The position numbers and the translations under genes are program-made. A model generated the notes under the pieces. That model saw only the letters and a program-made list of their open reading frames with translations. It did no database searches and was not told the DNA's origin. This document shows positions 34,498-42,852 of a stretch of 48,279 nucleotides of DNA, in pieces. Positions within the stretch are counted from its first letter, which is position 1. Each line of letters starts with the position of its first letter. The stretch is from a virus: the IMG/VR virus record IMGVR_UViG_3300027749_000171, positions 1-48,279 of that record; one strand, given 5' to 3'.

Positions 34498-34670
34498 TTA
34501 GACTCCTTTAGTTCCCGTTTCAATTTACGCAACTCTTTCATTTCCTGTCTAAGCTGCGCTTTCATGTATAGGGTTTCTACGTATGCCATCGAGGTTACTC
34601 CAACAATTACGCATATCGCCACTCCTATCAGTATCCACCAGACAAGTTTTGTAGTTCCCACATGATCCAC
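34494..34670 (-). CDS. small membrane coiled-coil protein of the lysis cassette
   Basis: This 58-residue ORF fills the gap before the holin. Its TGA (34496-34494) sits in the ATGA that starts the holin. GTG 34670 gives VGTTKLVWWILIGVAICVIV, a clear membrane span, followed by a K/E/R heptad tail (MKAQLRQEMKELRKLKRELKESK). GTG 34661 and ATG 34589 are alternative starts, and the ribosome site is weak. An N-terminal span plus a periplasm-length coiled coil is i-spanin-like in outline, though no lipoprotein partner is visible. Confidence 0.68.
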   Translation of the reverse strand: MDHVGTTKLVWWILIGVAICVIVGVTSMAYVETLYMKAQLRQEMKELRKLKRELKESK

Positions 34671-35335
34671 CCAAAGAATGAAGATATAAATACTACGGCA
34701 ACTACCCCACTTGTTAACTCAATGAATTTAATCTCATCTTGCTCCTTGCGCCATCTAGCCAGCCTAGCCCTGCGAATCTGCTCTGCCCTTGCCCATTCCT
34801 GCTCACGTTCAATCTGAGCGTGCATCTTCAAGAATCGGGTATACAAGTCTTTCAACTCTGCTGGCGCGTAGACCATAGCCTCTCGCACCTGCTCCATTAG
34901 CTTCTCCAGTTGCAACTCAATCAGAGCACGCTCTATAGCCTTCTTGCTGGTGTTCTGTTCTGGGTTGTAGTTGGTCTTAGATTCTTCTTCTAGTTCAAGG
35001 TAGTGGGTTGAGATTGACTGCTGCGTGTCAAAGAGCACTCCAAGATTTGCCCCGATCTCACTGACAAGTTTGAACTCAAGTTCTTCATAGGACTGCTTGG
35101 CTTTGGCAACTTTCTTTTGCGCCACAGGCTTGGGGGAGTCAACGGTAGGTTTGGCTGAGAACAAACCAATGAACCAATCCCAAACACCCTTGATGGCTTT
35201 GACGTCACCAATAGCCTGCTCAACAGTCTTCTTAGCCCCTTCGATCTCCATGCGCCCTTGATGGAGCATGTCGCACCCTGTCTTAATGGCAGAGACTGCG
35301 CTTTGCGCCAAGAGGAGGAGGCTGAACGGGTCCAC
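34628..35335 (-). CDS. helical membrane protein upstream of the holin
   Basis: This 235-residue protein starts at GTG. It has a hydrophobic start (SLLLLAQSAVSAI), a central IKGVWDWFIGLFSAKP, a long charged coiled-coil region (about 75-200, with YEELEFKLVSEIGANLGVLF) and a C-terminal membrane span (SGVVAVVFISSFFGWIMWELQ). Tail-anchored coiled-coil proteins beside holins are often lysis regulators or spanin-related. The family is not recognised. It overlaps the small membrane gene by 43 bases. Confidence 0.65.
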   Translation of the reverse strand: MDPFSLLLLAQSAVSAIKTGCDMLHQGRMEIEGAKKTVEQAIGDVKAIKGVWDWFIGLFSAKPTVDSPKPVAQKKVAKAKQSYEELEFKLVSEIGANLGVLFDTQQSISTHYLELEEESKTNYNPEQNTSKKAIERALIELQLEKLMEQVREAMVYAPAELKDLYTRFLKMHAQIEREQEWARAEQIRRARLARWRKEQDEIKFIELTSGVVAVVFISSFFGWIMWELQNLSGGY

Positions 35336-35336
35336 A

Positions 35337-35585
35337 TTAGACTTCTGCCATTACGTCCGCAGTGATGCGGGCAGTTGAAGTTTCACGGTCAATAGACAAA
35401 AAGCCTTGGCAGACAATGTTGTAGTCAATCCCGTTAGCATCTTTCTCGCTTTTGATAGGGGTAGTGATGTCCAAGTTTTTAAACAAGAACTCCTTGCCGT
35501 TCTCAAAGACGCGCCAGACGTGATCCATAGACCCACGACCTGCTTGGCCACGAGACTTGTTGAATCTAATCTGGTACGTGTTCAT
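35337..35585 (-). CDS. hypothetical small protein
   Basis: This 82-residue protein is beta-rich (MNTYQIRFNKSRGQAGRGSMDHVWRVFE; NIVCQGFLSIDRETSTARIT). No family name is available to me. It overlaps the oxygenase gene by ATGA and sits between it and the lysis genes. Confidence 0.62.
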   Translation of the reverse strand: MNTYQIRFNKSRGQAGRGSMDHVWRVFENGKEFLFKNLDITTPIKSEKDANGIDYNIVCQGFLSIDRETSTARITADVMAEV

Positions 35586-36301
35586 ACGATTTCAGCCGCT
35601 GGAGGAACCGCACAAGCCTGCTGTGGCTGGTGGATTACGGTCAAATTGAAATGTACAAACTTAATTGGCTTGTCTGCGGCATGACGTGTAAACGAGTGCA
35701 TCAACCATGAATTTGCAAAGATCATCATGCCGGGTTTTGGCGTAAAGTTAATCATCTTGCTGGCAGGAGTTGCCATGCCCATGTCTTGCTCTGGTAAATC
35801 AATCTGCACTTTGGCGGCACGGGGGTCATGGAACACCACGCGAGAACCTTCTTCTGGAGTCTCAAGGAAGTAAAAGCCCACAATCTGTGAACCAAAACCA
35901 TGTACGTGTGCGTCCATTGCAGAGTGCTTGTGGTGCTCTTGTGTCCACATCTCTGTGAACTGCACCGCCTTGTCCTGCATGGCATAGCCTTGCTCATTAA
36001 GGATGTTCCAAGCCGTAGCCCCAACAAACTCGGAAAACTTGGCCATGCGTGGATCGCCGTAATAGTTACCTGTCATGTAGACAGGATAGATTTCATTGAG
36101 CGATTGCGTCTTGCGAGATTCCGCCAATGCTTCTTCAGAGACAGTGTTAACCACCTCTAAAAAGTCAGGACGCTCAATCAAATAGATTGGGCATGAAAAG
36201 TGATGCGCAACTTGAAGTTGCGTTTGCAGTACAACTTCGGCTACTGACTCAGCGGCTTTGCATACTTTTTGTTTTGACTTCTTTGTTGCTGTCTTGGCCA
36301 T
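35582..36301 (-). CDS. 2OG-Fe(II) oxygenase
   Basis: This 239-residue protein shows the double-stranded beta-helix oxygenase pattern: SAMDAHVHGFGSQIVGFYFLETPEEGSRVVFHDPR (His132/His134, Asp159), then GMMIFANSWLMHSFTRH (His202) and PIKFVHFNL with a basic residue for 2-oxoglutarate. Related putative 2OG-Fe(II) oxygenases are frequent in aquatic phages. The substrate is unknown; prolyl or lysyl hydroxylation of virion proteins is an option because it lies between fibre and lysis genes. GGAGAG precedes the ATG. Confidence 0.8.
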   Translation of the reverse strand: MAKTATKKSKQKVCKAAESVAEVVLQTQLQVAHHFSCPIYLIERPDFLEVVNTVSEEALAESRKTQSLNEIYPVYMTGNYYGDPRMAKFSEFVGATAWNILNEQGYAMQDKAVQFTEMWTQEHHKHSAMDAHVHGFGSQIVGFYFLETPEEGSRVVFHDPRAAKVQIDLPEQDMGMATPASKMINFTPKPGMMIFANSWLMHSFTRHAADKPIKFVHFNLTVIHQPQQACAVPPAAEIV

Positions 36302-36325
36302 GTTCTCTCCTTGTTGGTTGGGCTA

Positions 36326-36832
36326 TCAGTTTACAACCGCAACCCATTCCCAAGCAAGGAAATCAAATTTATATTCGCCCTCTGGACGCACTGGAGTATC
36401 TTTCCATGCGTTGTCTGCACCGCACCAGAAAGTTTGGATACGTTGATCTAATTTGGTTTGGTCTGGTTCAGGCCGGGGGATTGGCGGTTCATATCTAGCC
36501 ATTTCTTCATTAAATACCCATGCTGACCAATTCTCAACTTGAGGTCTTGCCGCCCATATTTCTTTAGCCACTTTAATAGTGGTTTGTTTTACAACTTCTT
36601 TTTCTTCCGCAGTCATATCACGAACTGTCCATACGTCAGTCCATACACCATCTACTTTGGCGTATGTAGGTATATCAGATTCAAAAACTTGATGAATACC
36701 AATCGTAGGGCGTTCTACACGAATAAAAGTTTCCCAGTGTTCTGGGATTGCACCGAACGCTTGAATGAGGTTGTCCTCAAACGCTGGGTGATTGATTGGC
36801 TGCCCGTTTTCTGTTTTGATGTAAAGATTCAT
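36326..36832 (-). CDS. putative fibre-associated protein
   Basis: This 168-residue protein starts at the ATG at 36832 (TGGAGAAACAA before it). It begins MNLYIKTENGQPINHPAFEDN and ends with a W-rich, beta-like repeat (NWSAWVFNEEMARYEPPIPRP..., DFLAWEWVAVVN). The pattern WxxxE...Y.PPIPRP also occurs in the 137-residue protein at 39176-39589. Such proteins accompany tail fibres and may be chaperones or caps. The fibre gene lies directly upstream in transcription order. Confidence 0.62.
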   Translation of the reverse strand: MNLYIKTENGQPINHPAFEDNLIQAFGAIPEHWETFIRVERPTIGIHQVFESDIPTYAKVDGVWTDVWTVRDMTAEEKEVVKQTTIKVAKEIWAARPQVENWSAWVFNEEMARYEPPIPRPEPDQTKLDQRIQTFWCGADNAWKDTPVRPEGEYKFDFLAWEWVAVVN

Positions 36833-36852
36833 TTGTTTCTCCAGATTAAATA

Positions 36853-38040
36853 TTAAGGTGAACCAACACAAGTTGATGGGAATTGACGTGTGTTACCGGG
36901 CCAAACAATGCGGACAGCGCCATTTTTACCAGCACCATAATAGTAGGTAGTACTTGCCCAACTACAGCAAACATACGGCCCCGCTTGATAAATAGTAGTG
37001 CCACCCGCGCCGCCATACGCGCCGCCAGTTGGAGGAGCAAAGACATTAGTTGCGTTGCCACCATTACAACCGCTACTACCGCCTCCACCGCCTCCACCAG
37101 TAGTACCCGTAGTACCACCAGCACCATTAGAACCTTGACCACATAAACCTGTTCCACCGCCAGCGCCAAAATATACTCTACGGCAGGTATAACCGTTTTG
37201 TAAACTTCCACCACCGCCACCGCCACCGCCACCGCCTGCGCCAGCATTACCTACACCACTGCAACCGCCTTGACCACCATTACCTGAGTATCCTCCAGCG
37301 CCTCCGCCAGCGTTGTTGCCTTTAGCGCCACCATTACCACCGCCCGTACCAGCGTGAGTCCCTGCGGCAGTTCCTCCTCCGCCACCAGTAGCGGCATTGG
37401 ATGGGCCATAACTATCAGTACCCCTAGAATTTACACCTCCAACACCAACCCTAAGTTGATATGAATTGCCCGGAACAACCGTAACATTGTTTGTCCATCC
37501 TAGTCCACCCCCCGCCCAATAAGTACAACCGCATACACGGCCACCACCACCGCCACCAATAGCAACAATAGATACTGAAGTTACGCCAGCAGGGGCAACC
37601 CAACAATATAAACCCGGAGTTGTATAGGACTGAGAGCCAGCATTGAACGTAGTAATACTGTTAGACGCTGCGCTTGATGGGCCAGTGCCGCCGGGAGTAG
37701 CTCCTGCTACGCTAAAGGTGTACGAAGTATTGCCTGCCAGACCACTGACGGTTAATGGCGAGGTTGTACCCCCACCCGTATATCCACCGGGGTTAGATGT
37801 CGCCGTGTATGAGATCGACCCATTACCTAAGCAAGAAGGTGCGGTAAACGCAACCGTAGCCGTGCTTGTACCCGTAGCCGTAGCAGTCCCAATCGTAGGA
37901 GCGCCGGGGCTTCTAGGCCAGATGCCTTGCTTGGTGTAGTTCTGTGCTTGGTCAAGCGTCCAGATACCTTTAGCTGCCGAACTTGTTGGAGCCGTTGGGT
38001 TCTTGGTGATGATGCCACCGGGATATTGTTTGATACTCAT
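36853..38040 (-). CDS. tail fibre: FN3 domain + Gly-rich repeat region
   Basis: This 395-residue protein begins with a short attachment-like segment (GGIITKNPTAPTSSAAKGIWTLDQAQN). An FN3 domain follows at about 45-130 (PGAPTIGTATATGTSTATVAFTAPSC...). Then comes a 230-residue Gly-rich region (GGGGGG, GAGGGGGGGGGGS, GGTTG). It ends with NGAVRIVWPGNTRQFPSTCVGSP. It is a paralog of the next gene. Gly-rich phage adhesins can fold as polyglycine sheets, and the Cys residues in this half are unusual. Confidence 0.75.
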   Translation of the reverse strand: MSIKQYPGGIITKNPTAPTSSAAKGIWTLDQAQNYTKQGIWPRSPGAPTIGTATATGTSTATVAFTAPSCLGNGSISYTATSNPGGYTGGGTTSPLTVSGLAGNTSYTFSVAGATPGGTGPSSAASNSITTFNAGSQSYTTPGLYCWVAPAGVTSVSIVAIGGGGGGRVCGCTYWAGGGLGWTNNVTVVPGNSYQLRVGVGGVNSRGTDSYGPSNAATGGGGGTAAGTHAGTGGGNGGAKGNNAGGGAGGYSGNGGQGGCSGVGNAGAGGGGGGGGGGSLQNGYTCRRVYFGAGGGTGLCGQGSNGAGGTTGTTGGGGGGGSSGCNGGNATNVFAPPTGGAYGGAGGTTIYQAGPYVCCSWASTTYYYGAGKNGAVRIVWPGNTRQFPSTCVGSP

Positions 38041-39183
38041 TTATGGTGCTCCTGCACAAGTTGATGGGAAGCTGCGAGTATTGCCCGGCCACATGATACG
38101 GACAGCGCCTGTACCCGCCATACCAAGACCATAGCCTTTATTTGAGCCTCCACCGCCACCATAATTACCGCCTGCACCGCCGGGCACATTACCAGATGTA
38201 TAAGTACCGCCAGCAGTACCGCCAGAGCCGCCAGCGCCACCAGTAGCCGTACAACCCGAACCCACACCACGCGCACCACTAGAACCTTCACCAAATAAAC
38301 CTACACCGCCTCCACCGCCACCGCCTTTATTAGATTGGTTTGCAGGGCCACCGCCACCACCACCGCCACCACCAAGACCAGCTTCTCCATTCCTAAGTGT
38401 AGAATTTACAGCGCCAGCGCCCCCAGAACCTGAGTATCCACCAGCGCCACCGCCACCACCAGCAGTATTGCAACCCCCACCCGCGCCACCTGACCCGCCA
38501 CCTGTGTAACAACCTGCTGGATTGCCTCCAGTACCTTGTGGATAATAACCACAACATACGTTATAGGCTTTTGCCAATCCCGCGCCTCCAGTAATATTTA
38601 TTGGAGTACCTAATGCACTGCTGTTATTTACATCGCCAACAACAACTGTATAAGAATTACCGGGAATAACTGTAACGTTATTACGATAAGCTAAAGCACC
38701 GCCACCACCGCCCGAAATTCCAGTACCAGCACGATAACCGCCACCACCAATAACAACCGCAGAAACAGAGGTAACTCCGGCAGGAGCAACCCAAGAGAAT
38801 GAACCCACGCAGGTATACGATTGCGAACCCGCACTTGAAGCAGTAATTGAATTACTAGCCGCACTTAACGCGCCGTACCCTGTTGCATTTGTTGCTTGGG
38901 CTTTAAATGTGTAAGACGTTCCAACTGTTAGCCCAGACACTACAACCGGGGAGGACGCGCCTGTATTTGAGAAACAACCGGGAGTTGAAATAACTCTATA
39001 GCCAGTAATACCACCAGCAGGGTAACCTGTACAAGCAGGAGCAGTAAACGTTACAGATGCACAAGCCGCTGTACCAGCCGTAGCCGTACCAATCGTAGGC
39101 GCACCGGGCGTTGCTGGCCATGTGCTTGCACCCTTTGCTTGCATCTGCTGGGTGACTGTCCAGATTCCTGAGAAATTAGGCAT
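38041..39183 (-). CDS. tail fibre paralog: FN3 domain + Gly-rich repeat region
   Basis: This 380-residue protein is a clear paralog of 36853-38040. It shares GIWTVTQ at the start, an FN3 domain at about 28-112, QSYT..G.FSWVAPAGVTSVS.V.IGGGG, Gly-rich runs and the same end (MWPGNTRSFPSTCAGAP). The Gly-rich part differs in length and order, as expected from slippage or recombination between repeats. Its start overlaps the previous gene by eight bases. Confidence 0.76.
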   Translation of the reverse strand: MPNFSGIWTVTQQMQAKGASTWPATPGAPTIGTATAGTAACASVTFTAPACTGYPAGGITGYRVISTPGCFSNTGASSPVVVSGLTVGTSYTFKAQATNATGYGALSAASNSITASSAGSQSYTCVGSFSWVAPAGVTSVSAVVIGGGGYRAGTGISGGGGGALAYRNNVTVIPGNSYTVVVGDVNNSSALGTPINITGGAGLAKAYNVCCGYYPQGTGGNPAGCYTGGGSGGAGGGCNTAGGGGGAGGYSGSGGAGAVNSTLRNGEAGLGGGGGGGGGPANQSNKGGGGGGGVGLFGEGSSGARGVGSGCTATGGAGGSGGTAGGTYTSGNVPGGAGGNYGGGGGSNKGYGLGMAGTGAVRIMWPGNTRSFPSTCAGAP

Positions 39184-39589
39184 TGATTACCTCAATCCAA
39201 GATGTTGTCGGCTCGTCCCACTGATAGAACCCGTCTGTGGGTCTTGCAATAGGTGCATTCCAAGTCATTGTTTCCTCATTGCCAATCCAGCTTGAGTATG
39301 GTTTACGGGCCTGATGTTCAGTAGTCTTCAGGGAAGAATACTCTTCAGCCGTGTAGGTAGCCACAACACCCGAAACCGATATATCAGCATCATCGTCACA
39401 AGTACCAAAAAACAGTGGCGCTCTTGTATGTGCGCCTTCAGGTGTCGTAGCAATAGGCCAATTTGATTGGTCCGCCCAAACAAAAACAAAACCTTTAACT
39501 TGCGGGTACGATGGGCCTGTTCGCATAGGCTCCGCAGTGCAAAGAACGCCTGTAACTGCGTCTATTTGAGTTATAGATAAGTAAATCAT
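39176..39589 (-). CDS. putative fibre-associated protein
   Basis: This 137-residue protein is beta-rich (MIYLSITQIDAVTGVLC), with a middle KGFVFVWADQSNWPIA and an end PYSSWIGNEETMTWNAPIARPTDGFYQWDEPTTSW. The closing W/P repeat resembles that of 36326-36832. The position before an FN3/Gly fibre matches the same order, so the two may be a duplicated accessory. Confidence 0.6.
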   Translation of the reverse strand: MIYLSITQIDAVTGVLCTAEPMRTGPSYPQVKGFVFVWADQSNWPIATTPEGAHTRAPLFFGTCDDDADISVSGVVATYTAEEYSSLKTTEHQARKPYSSWIGNEETMTWNAPIARPTDGFYQWDEPTTSWIEVINA

Positions 39590-39597
39590 ATTTCCCT

Positions 39598-40533
39598 TTA
39601 AACCGGAACTCTACGAAAAGCTCTTGTATAACTAGCGGTATTGTTTTTGTTTTTGGCATCGTTTCTACCATCGCTCCCTACAACACCTCTAGATGTATTG
39701 GAATTATTTTCAAAACTTGCTTGGTAATGATCGCCAGAAGTTCCAAGAAACGCTTGCGCTCCTGCGGTTTGAAAATCGGTTGACGTAGTTTGTGTTGGAT
39801 CAGTTAGGCCGTAGTTTGTATTGTAAGGCTGTGGTGAAACCGAGTATAAATTTGCCCCATAAGAAGTACTATTGTTACTTGTATTAGGCTTTAGGAAATA
39901 ATATGCTACCCCAAGTTCATCAATGGCGGGCATATACCAATCAGTATATCCACCTGTATTTAAATTTTCGCAAAAAATAGCCGCTGCATAATCAACTCCT
40001 AAAGCAGCAAGAGTTGATGAGTTTGTTGGGCCATTTATGCGTGACGTTACGCCAGTGACAACTCCCATAGTCCCCCATGTTGTTCCATAGGATACGCCCA
40101 CAGTGGCATCAGCAACTATTAGATAGTGTGTAGCCACACCATTTGCTGTAGTTGAAATTTGCCCAGCATAGTAGCCCCCACCATACGCTTGCCCAATTAC
40201 TGTTGGGGGTATTGGTGGAGTTGCACTGTTTGATGCACCGCTGGGATAGCTAGGGCCAAATGCGTTAGTAGCGACTACTTTAAAAGTATACGCTGTTCCC
40301 GGAGTCAATCCTAAAACAACCAAAGGAGAAGATGCGCCTGTAGTAGTAAAATTACCGGGGGTTGAAACAACCGTATATGAAGAGATAGCTCCACCACCAA
40401 TATCAGCAGGAGCAGTAAACGCAACAGATACTTGACCACTACCAGCAGTAGCGGTTCCAATCGTAGGGGCGTTAGCAACTTTCAGGGCGTTGTACCCCGG
40501 TAAAACAATACCAGCTTGATAGCGCATCGACAT
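39598..40533 (-). CDS. FN3 + DUF1566-like receptor-binding protein
   Basis: This 311-residue protein has an FN3 domain (about 20-110, APTIGTATAGSGQVSVAFTAP) and then a DUF1566-like domain (about 120-311). The latter shows YTDWYMPAIDELGVAYYFL, SVSPQPYN and a final ASYTRAFRRVPV, which match the W..P...EL and VR..R pattern of that C-type-lectin-like family. It is probably the host-recognition tip. The last 40 residues are rich in Asn/Asp/Ser (SNTSRGVVGSDGRNDAK), which resembles diversified lectin ends. AAGGGG precedes the ATG. Confidence 0.74.
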   Translation of the reverse strand: MSMRYQAGIVLPGYNALKVANAPTIGTATAGSGQVSVAFTAPADIGGGAISSYTVVSTPGNFTTTGASSPLVVLGLTPGTAYTFKVVATNAFGPSYPSGASNSATPPIPPTVIGQAYGGGYYAGQISTTANGVATHYLIVADATVGVSYGTTWGTMGVVTGVTSRINGPTNSSTLAALGVDYAAAIFCENLNTGGYTDWYMPAIDELGVAYYFLKPNTSNNSTSYGANLYSVSPQPYNTNYGLTDPTQTTSTDFQTAGAQAFLGTSGDHYQASFENNSNTSRGVVGSDGRNDAKNKNNTASYTRAFRRVPV

Positions 40534-40543
40534 GGGTTACCCC

Positions 40544-40963
40544 TTACGCAGAAATAGCTTCAAACGATGCAACATAAGTTAGTGCACTAGAAGTTCCTGA
40601 AATTACGCCAACGGATTGGAACTGTGTCACATAAAACGCTGTGGTTTTGTCAGTCACAATCAATGATGCGTTAGCAGGGACAGAGACAGCCGAGACAATG
40701 TAGTACGCCGTACCGCTTGCAAATGTTGGATTGTTTGATATTGCTACCGAACAGTTTGCCGCAGATGCAGTCGTATTAGACACAACAATGTTGTTTATTT
40801 TATTGACTGTACCTGATGCAGGAGTTAATCCTGTCAAAGCTACAGAGCCGCTGGTACTTGGATCAGCGTAAGTCCATGCGACTGATACCGACGTAGATGC
40901 TGGAAGCACATAGGCTGTAGTACCGTTGATGGTCGTTACGTTAACAATATTTGGATTGGCCAT
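40544..40963 (-). CDS. small beta-rich virion protein
   Basis: This 139-residue protein is Ser/Thr/Val-rich (MANPNIVNVTTINGTTAYVLPASTSVSVAW..., SANCSVAISNNPTF). It looks like an Ig-like or tail accessory domain, and no named family is recognised. It sits among fibre genes, and TAAGGAG lies before the ATG. Confidence 0.62.
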   Translation of the reverse strand: MANPNIVNVTTINGTTAYVLPASTSVSVAWTYADPSTSGSVALTGLTPASGTVNKINNIVVSNTTASAANCSVAISNNPTFASGTAYYIVSAVSVPANASLIVTDKTTAFYVTQFQSVGVISGTSSALTYVASFEAISA

Positions 40964-40972
40964 GAGAACTCC

Positions 40973-41563
40973 TTAGAAACCGAATATTAAAGCAAAAGTG
41001 ATGGATTTACCAGTAGAAACAGAAGCAGTTGAAGAAGATACCCAACTACCTGAACCATTAGAAGCTAGTACGTTATTTAAAGCTCCGGGGGCGTTTATAC
41101 CCGTACCACCGTTTGCGGCTGGAAGAATACCAGTTACATCTGTAGTAAGTGTAATTGGGTTACTTAAAACTTTGATGAAATCTGTACCGTTCCAAGCAAC
41201 TAAAGCACGCCCGGACGTTGGAATTGTTACGCCAGTTGTGGGACCTGCGCCACGAAATACAATTGAACCTGTGCCGTCGTTAATAACGAAATAAGCTTTA
41301 CTTTGGGCAGGGGCTGTAATGTATCGGGTTGTAGCACCGTTACTAGCAGTCCAGCGAATAATTGCGCTACGGGCTTGATTAGATGAACCATTGGTTGTTG
41401 TAAGAGTTACATCCGCATCAGCGGATAAAGTAGTTGTACCCGCCACAGCCGAGTCAAGCAGGCTTGTAATGGAATCATTTACTGTAGTACCCCACGTACC
41501 AGAAAGATCACCAGTAGTCGGTAACGCTAGGCCAAGAAGAGAGGTAAAGTTGGTTACAGCCAT
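40973..41563 (-). CDS. tail fibre-type protein
   Basis: This 196-residue protein starts MAVTNFTSLLGLALPTTGDLSGTWGTTVNDSITSLLDSAV, a segment common in phage tail proteins (LP.tGd..GtWG..vN). A beta-sandwich region follows, then ILPAANGGTG, a motif frequent in tail-fibre junctions. It is probably part of the adsorption apparatus. Confidence 0.72.
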   Translation of the reverse strand: MAVTNFTSLLGLALPTTGDLSGTWGTTVNDSITSLLDSAVAGTTTLSADADVTLTTTNGSSNQARSAIIRWTASNGATTRYITAPAQSKAYFVINDGTGSIVFRGAGPTTGVTIPTSGRALVAWNGTDFIKVLSNPITLTTDVTGILPAANGGTGINAPGALNNVLASNGSGSWVSSSTASVSTGKSITFALIFGF

Positions 41564-41575
41564 GTTGTTTCCTTA

Positions 41576-42022
41576 TTATCCAAGTCCCAGAATACGCATT
41601 GCCTGCGCATAGGATTTTGATGCAGCGGTTGATGTTTGCCATGTTGGGGCAACGCCAGTACCATTTGATGTAAGAAGCTGCCCAGAAGTTCCAGCATTGT
41701 TTGTTGAATTTACTGAATATCCCGCTGGATATGTAACAAACACATCTTTTGTACCAGCCGAAAAAGATAATGCTGATGGCTGTGTGCCAGAGCTATTAGA
41801 TAAAACAGTAGTACGCGCTAATGTTGTACCAGAAGAAGTGTAAGTACCAACACCAACTTCCCATTCATTACCTGTTTGAGATGCAATTGTGTAATAGGTT
41901 GTATTGCCATCACCTACAACCGCAAAAGACTGATACCCTGTAGATGCGCCAAGCAGAGTCACTGTTCCCGTACCCGCCGTTGTGGTAGTTTCTTTTACAC
42001 GATCTGCTAAAACAAGCGCCAT
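41576..42022 (-). CDS. tail fibre-type protein
   Basis: This 148-residue protein opens [33 protein letters not shown], another frequent phage virion opening, with a [27 protein letters not shown] strand set. The end ([16 protein letters not shown]) matches ILPA..GTG-like fibre spacers. It is near-duplicate in style to its neighbours, and AAGGAT precedes the ATG. Confidence 0.72.
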   Translation of the reverse strand: MALVLADRVKETTTTAGTGTVTLLGASTGYQSFAVVGDGNTTYYTIASQTGNEWEVGVGTYTSSGTTLARTTVLSNSSGTQPSALSFSAGTKDVFVTYPAGYSVNSTNNAGTSGQLLTSNGTGVAPTWQTSTAASKSYAQAMRILGLG

Positions 42023-42031
42023 ATTTAATCC

Positions 42032-42844
42032 TTACACCGTCATTTCGACATTTTGCCAGTTTGCGGTTTCGCTGTCATCTATTAAAGCCCAATTTGGTGT
42101 TTCGCCATCATTTATTGTTGTCCAATAAAAATACAGTGGTGTACCCACATAACCATTTGCTGACACCCCATTTGTAGCCACTGATACTACAGGACCAAAT
42201 GTTCCAACACTACCCGTTGCACTAACCCCTGACAAAAATGCCGACTTACCCGGTGCAACACTACCAACCCCGCCAAATGCGCTAACACCAGTTAACGCAA
42301 TGCTAACACTAGGACCAACATTACCTACCGAACCTTGCGCTACAGTTCCAGTTTCAGCGTCCGTTTCAGTTACTGATACTGTCCCTACCGCACCTGTAGC
42401 AGCTACCCCTGTCAATGCAACAGCTTTTGTAGCTATAACAGAACCAACCGCGCCGCTGGCTTGAATACCAGTCAGAGCAAAATTCTTTACTACAGCTACA
42501 GACCCTACTGCACCGGATGCTTGAACTCCGGTCAACGCAAGCGTTTTAGATTGCGTAACTGACCCAACAGCACCGGATGCCTGAACTCCCGTTAAAGCAA
42601 CTGTTCTAGACTGTGTAACTGACCCAACAGCCCCAGATGCTTGAACCCCAGTTAAAGCACTAGATATGGTAACCGTAGCCGTGCCCGCTGCCCCAGATGC
42701 CTGAACACCAGTTAAAGCTACAGATACATCAACCGTAGCCGTGCCTACCGCGCCAGATGCCTGAACGCCGGTAAGAGCAACAACTACTGTCTGCCCCGCA
42801 AGCGAGGCAAATGGTGCACCAGCAAACGGAGCTATACCAAACAT
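42032..42844 (-). CDS. 20-residue repeat virion protein
   Basis: This 270-residue protein carries eleven consecutive 20-residue repeats (residues 22-241). The best copies read VALTGVQASGAVGSVTQSKT. Later copies decay (SGVSATGSVGT). A short N-terminal segment (MFGIAPFAGAPFASLAGQ) and a C-terminal WALIDDSETANWQNVEM complete it. It lacks a Shine-Dalgarno and lies directly behind a hairpin. Repeats of this sort suggest a beta-solenoid or extended tail decoration. Confidence 0.75.
   Translation of the reverse strand: MFGIAPFAGAPFASLAGQTVVVALTGVQASGAVGTATVDVSVALTGVQASGAAGTATVTISSALTGVQASGAVGSVTQSRTVALTGVQASGAVGSVTQSKTLALTGVQASGAVGSVAVVKNFALTGIQASGAVGSVIATKAVALTGVAATGAVGTVSVTETDAETGTVAQGSVGNVGPSVSIALTGVSAFGGVGSVAPGKSAFLSGVSATGSVGTFGPVVSVATNGVSANGYVGTPLYFYWTTINDGETPNWALIDDSETANWQNVEMTV
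42122..42781 (-). repeat. 60-base repeats inside the 270-residue gene, 11 units
   Basis: Each 60-base unit encodes 20 residues of the form (V/I)ALTGVQASGAVGS.... The first six units are well preserved and the last four diverge. The array spans residues 22-241. Confidence 0.85.
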
Positions 42845-42852
42845 GGATTAAA

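Noticed and set aside
39598-40533. Complete diversity-generating retroelement
   Set aside because: No reverse transcriptase, template repeat or second copy of the C-terminal sequence is visible in this window; only the lead is kept.
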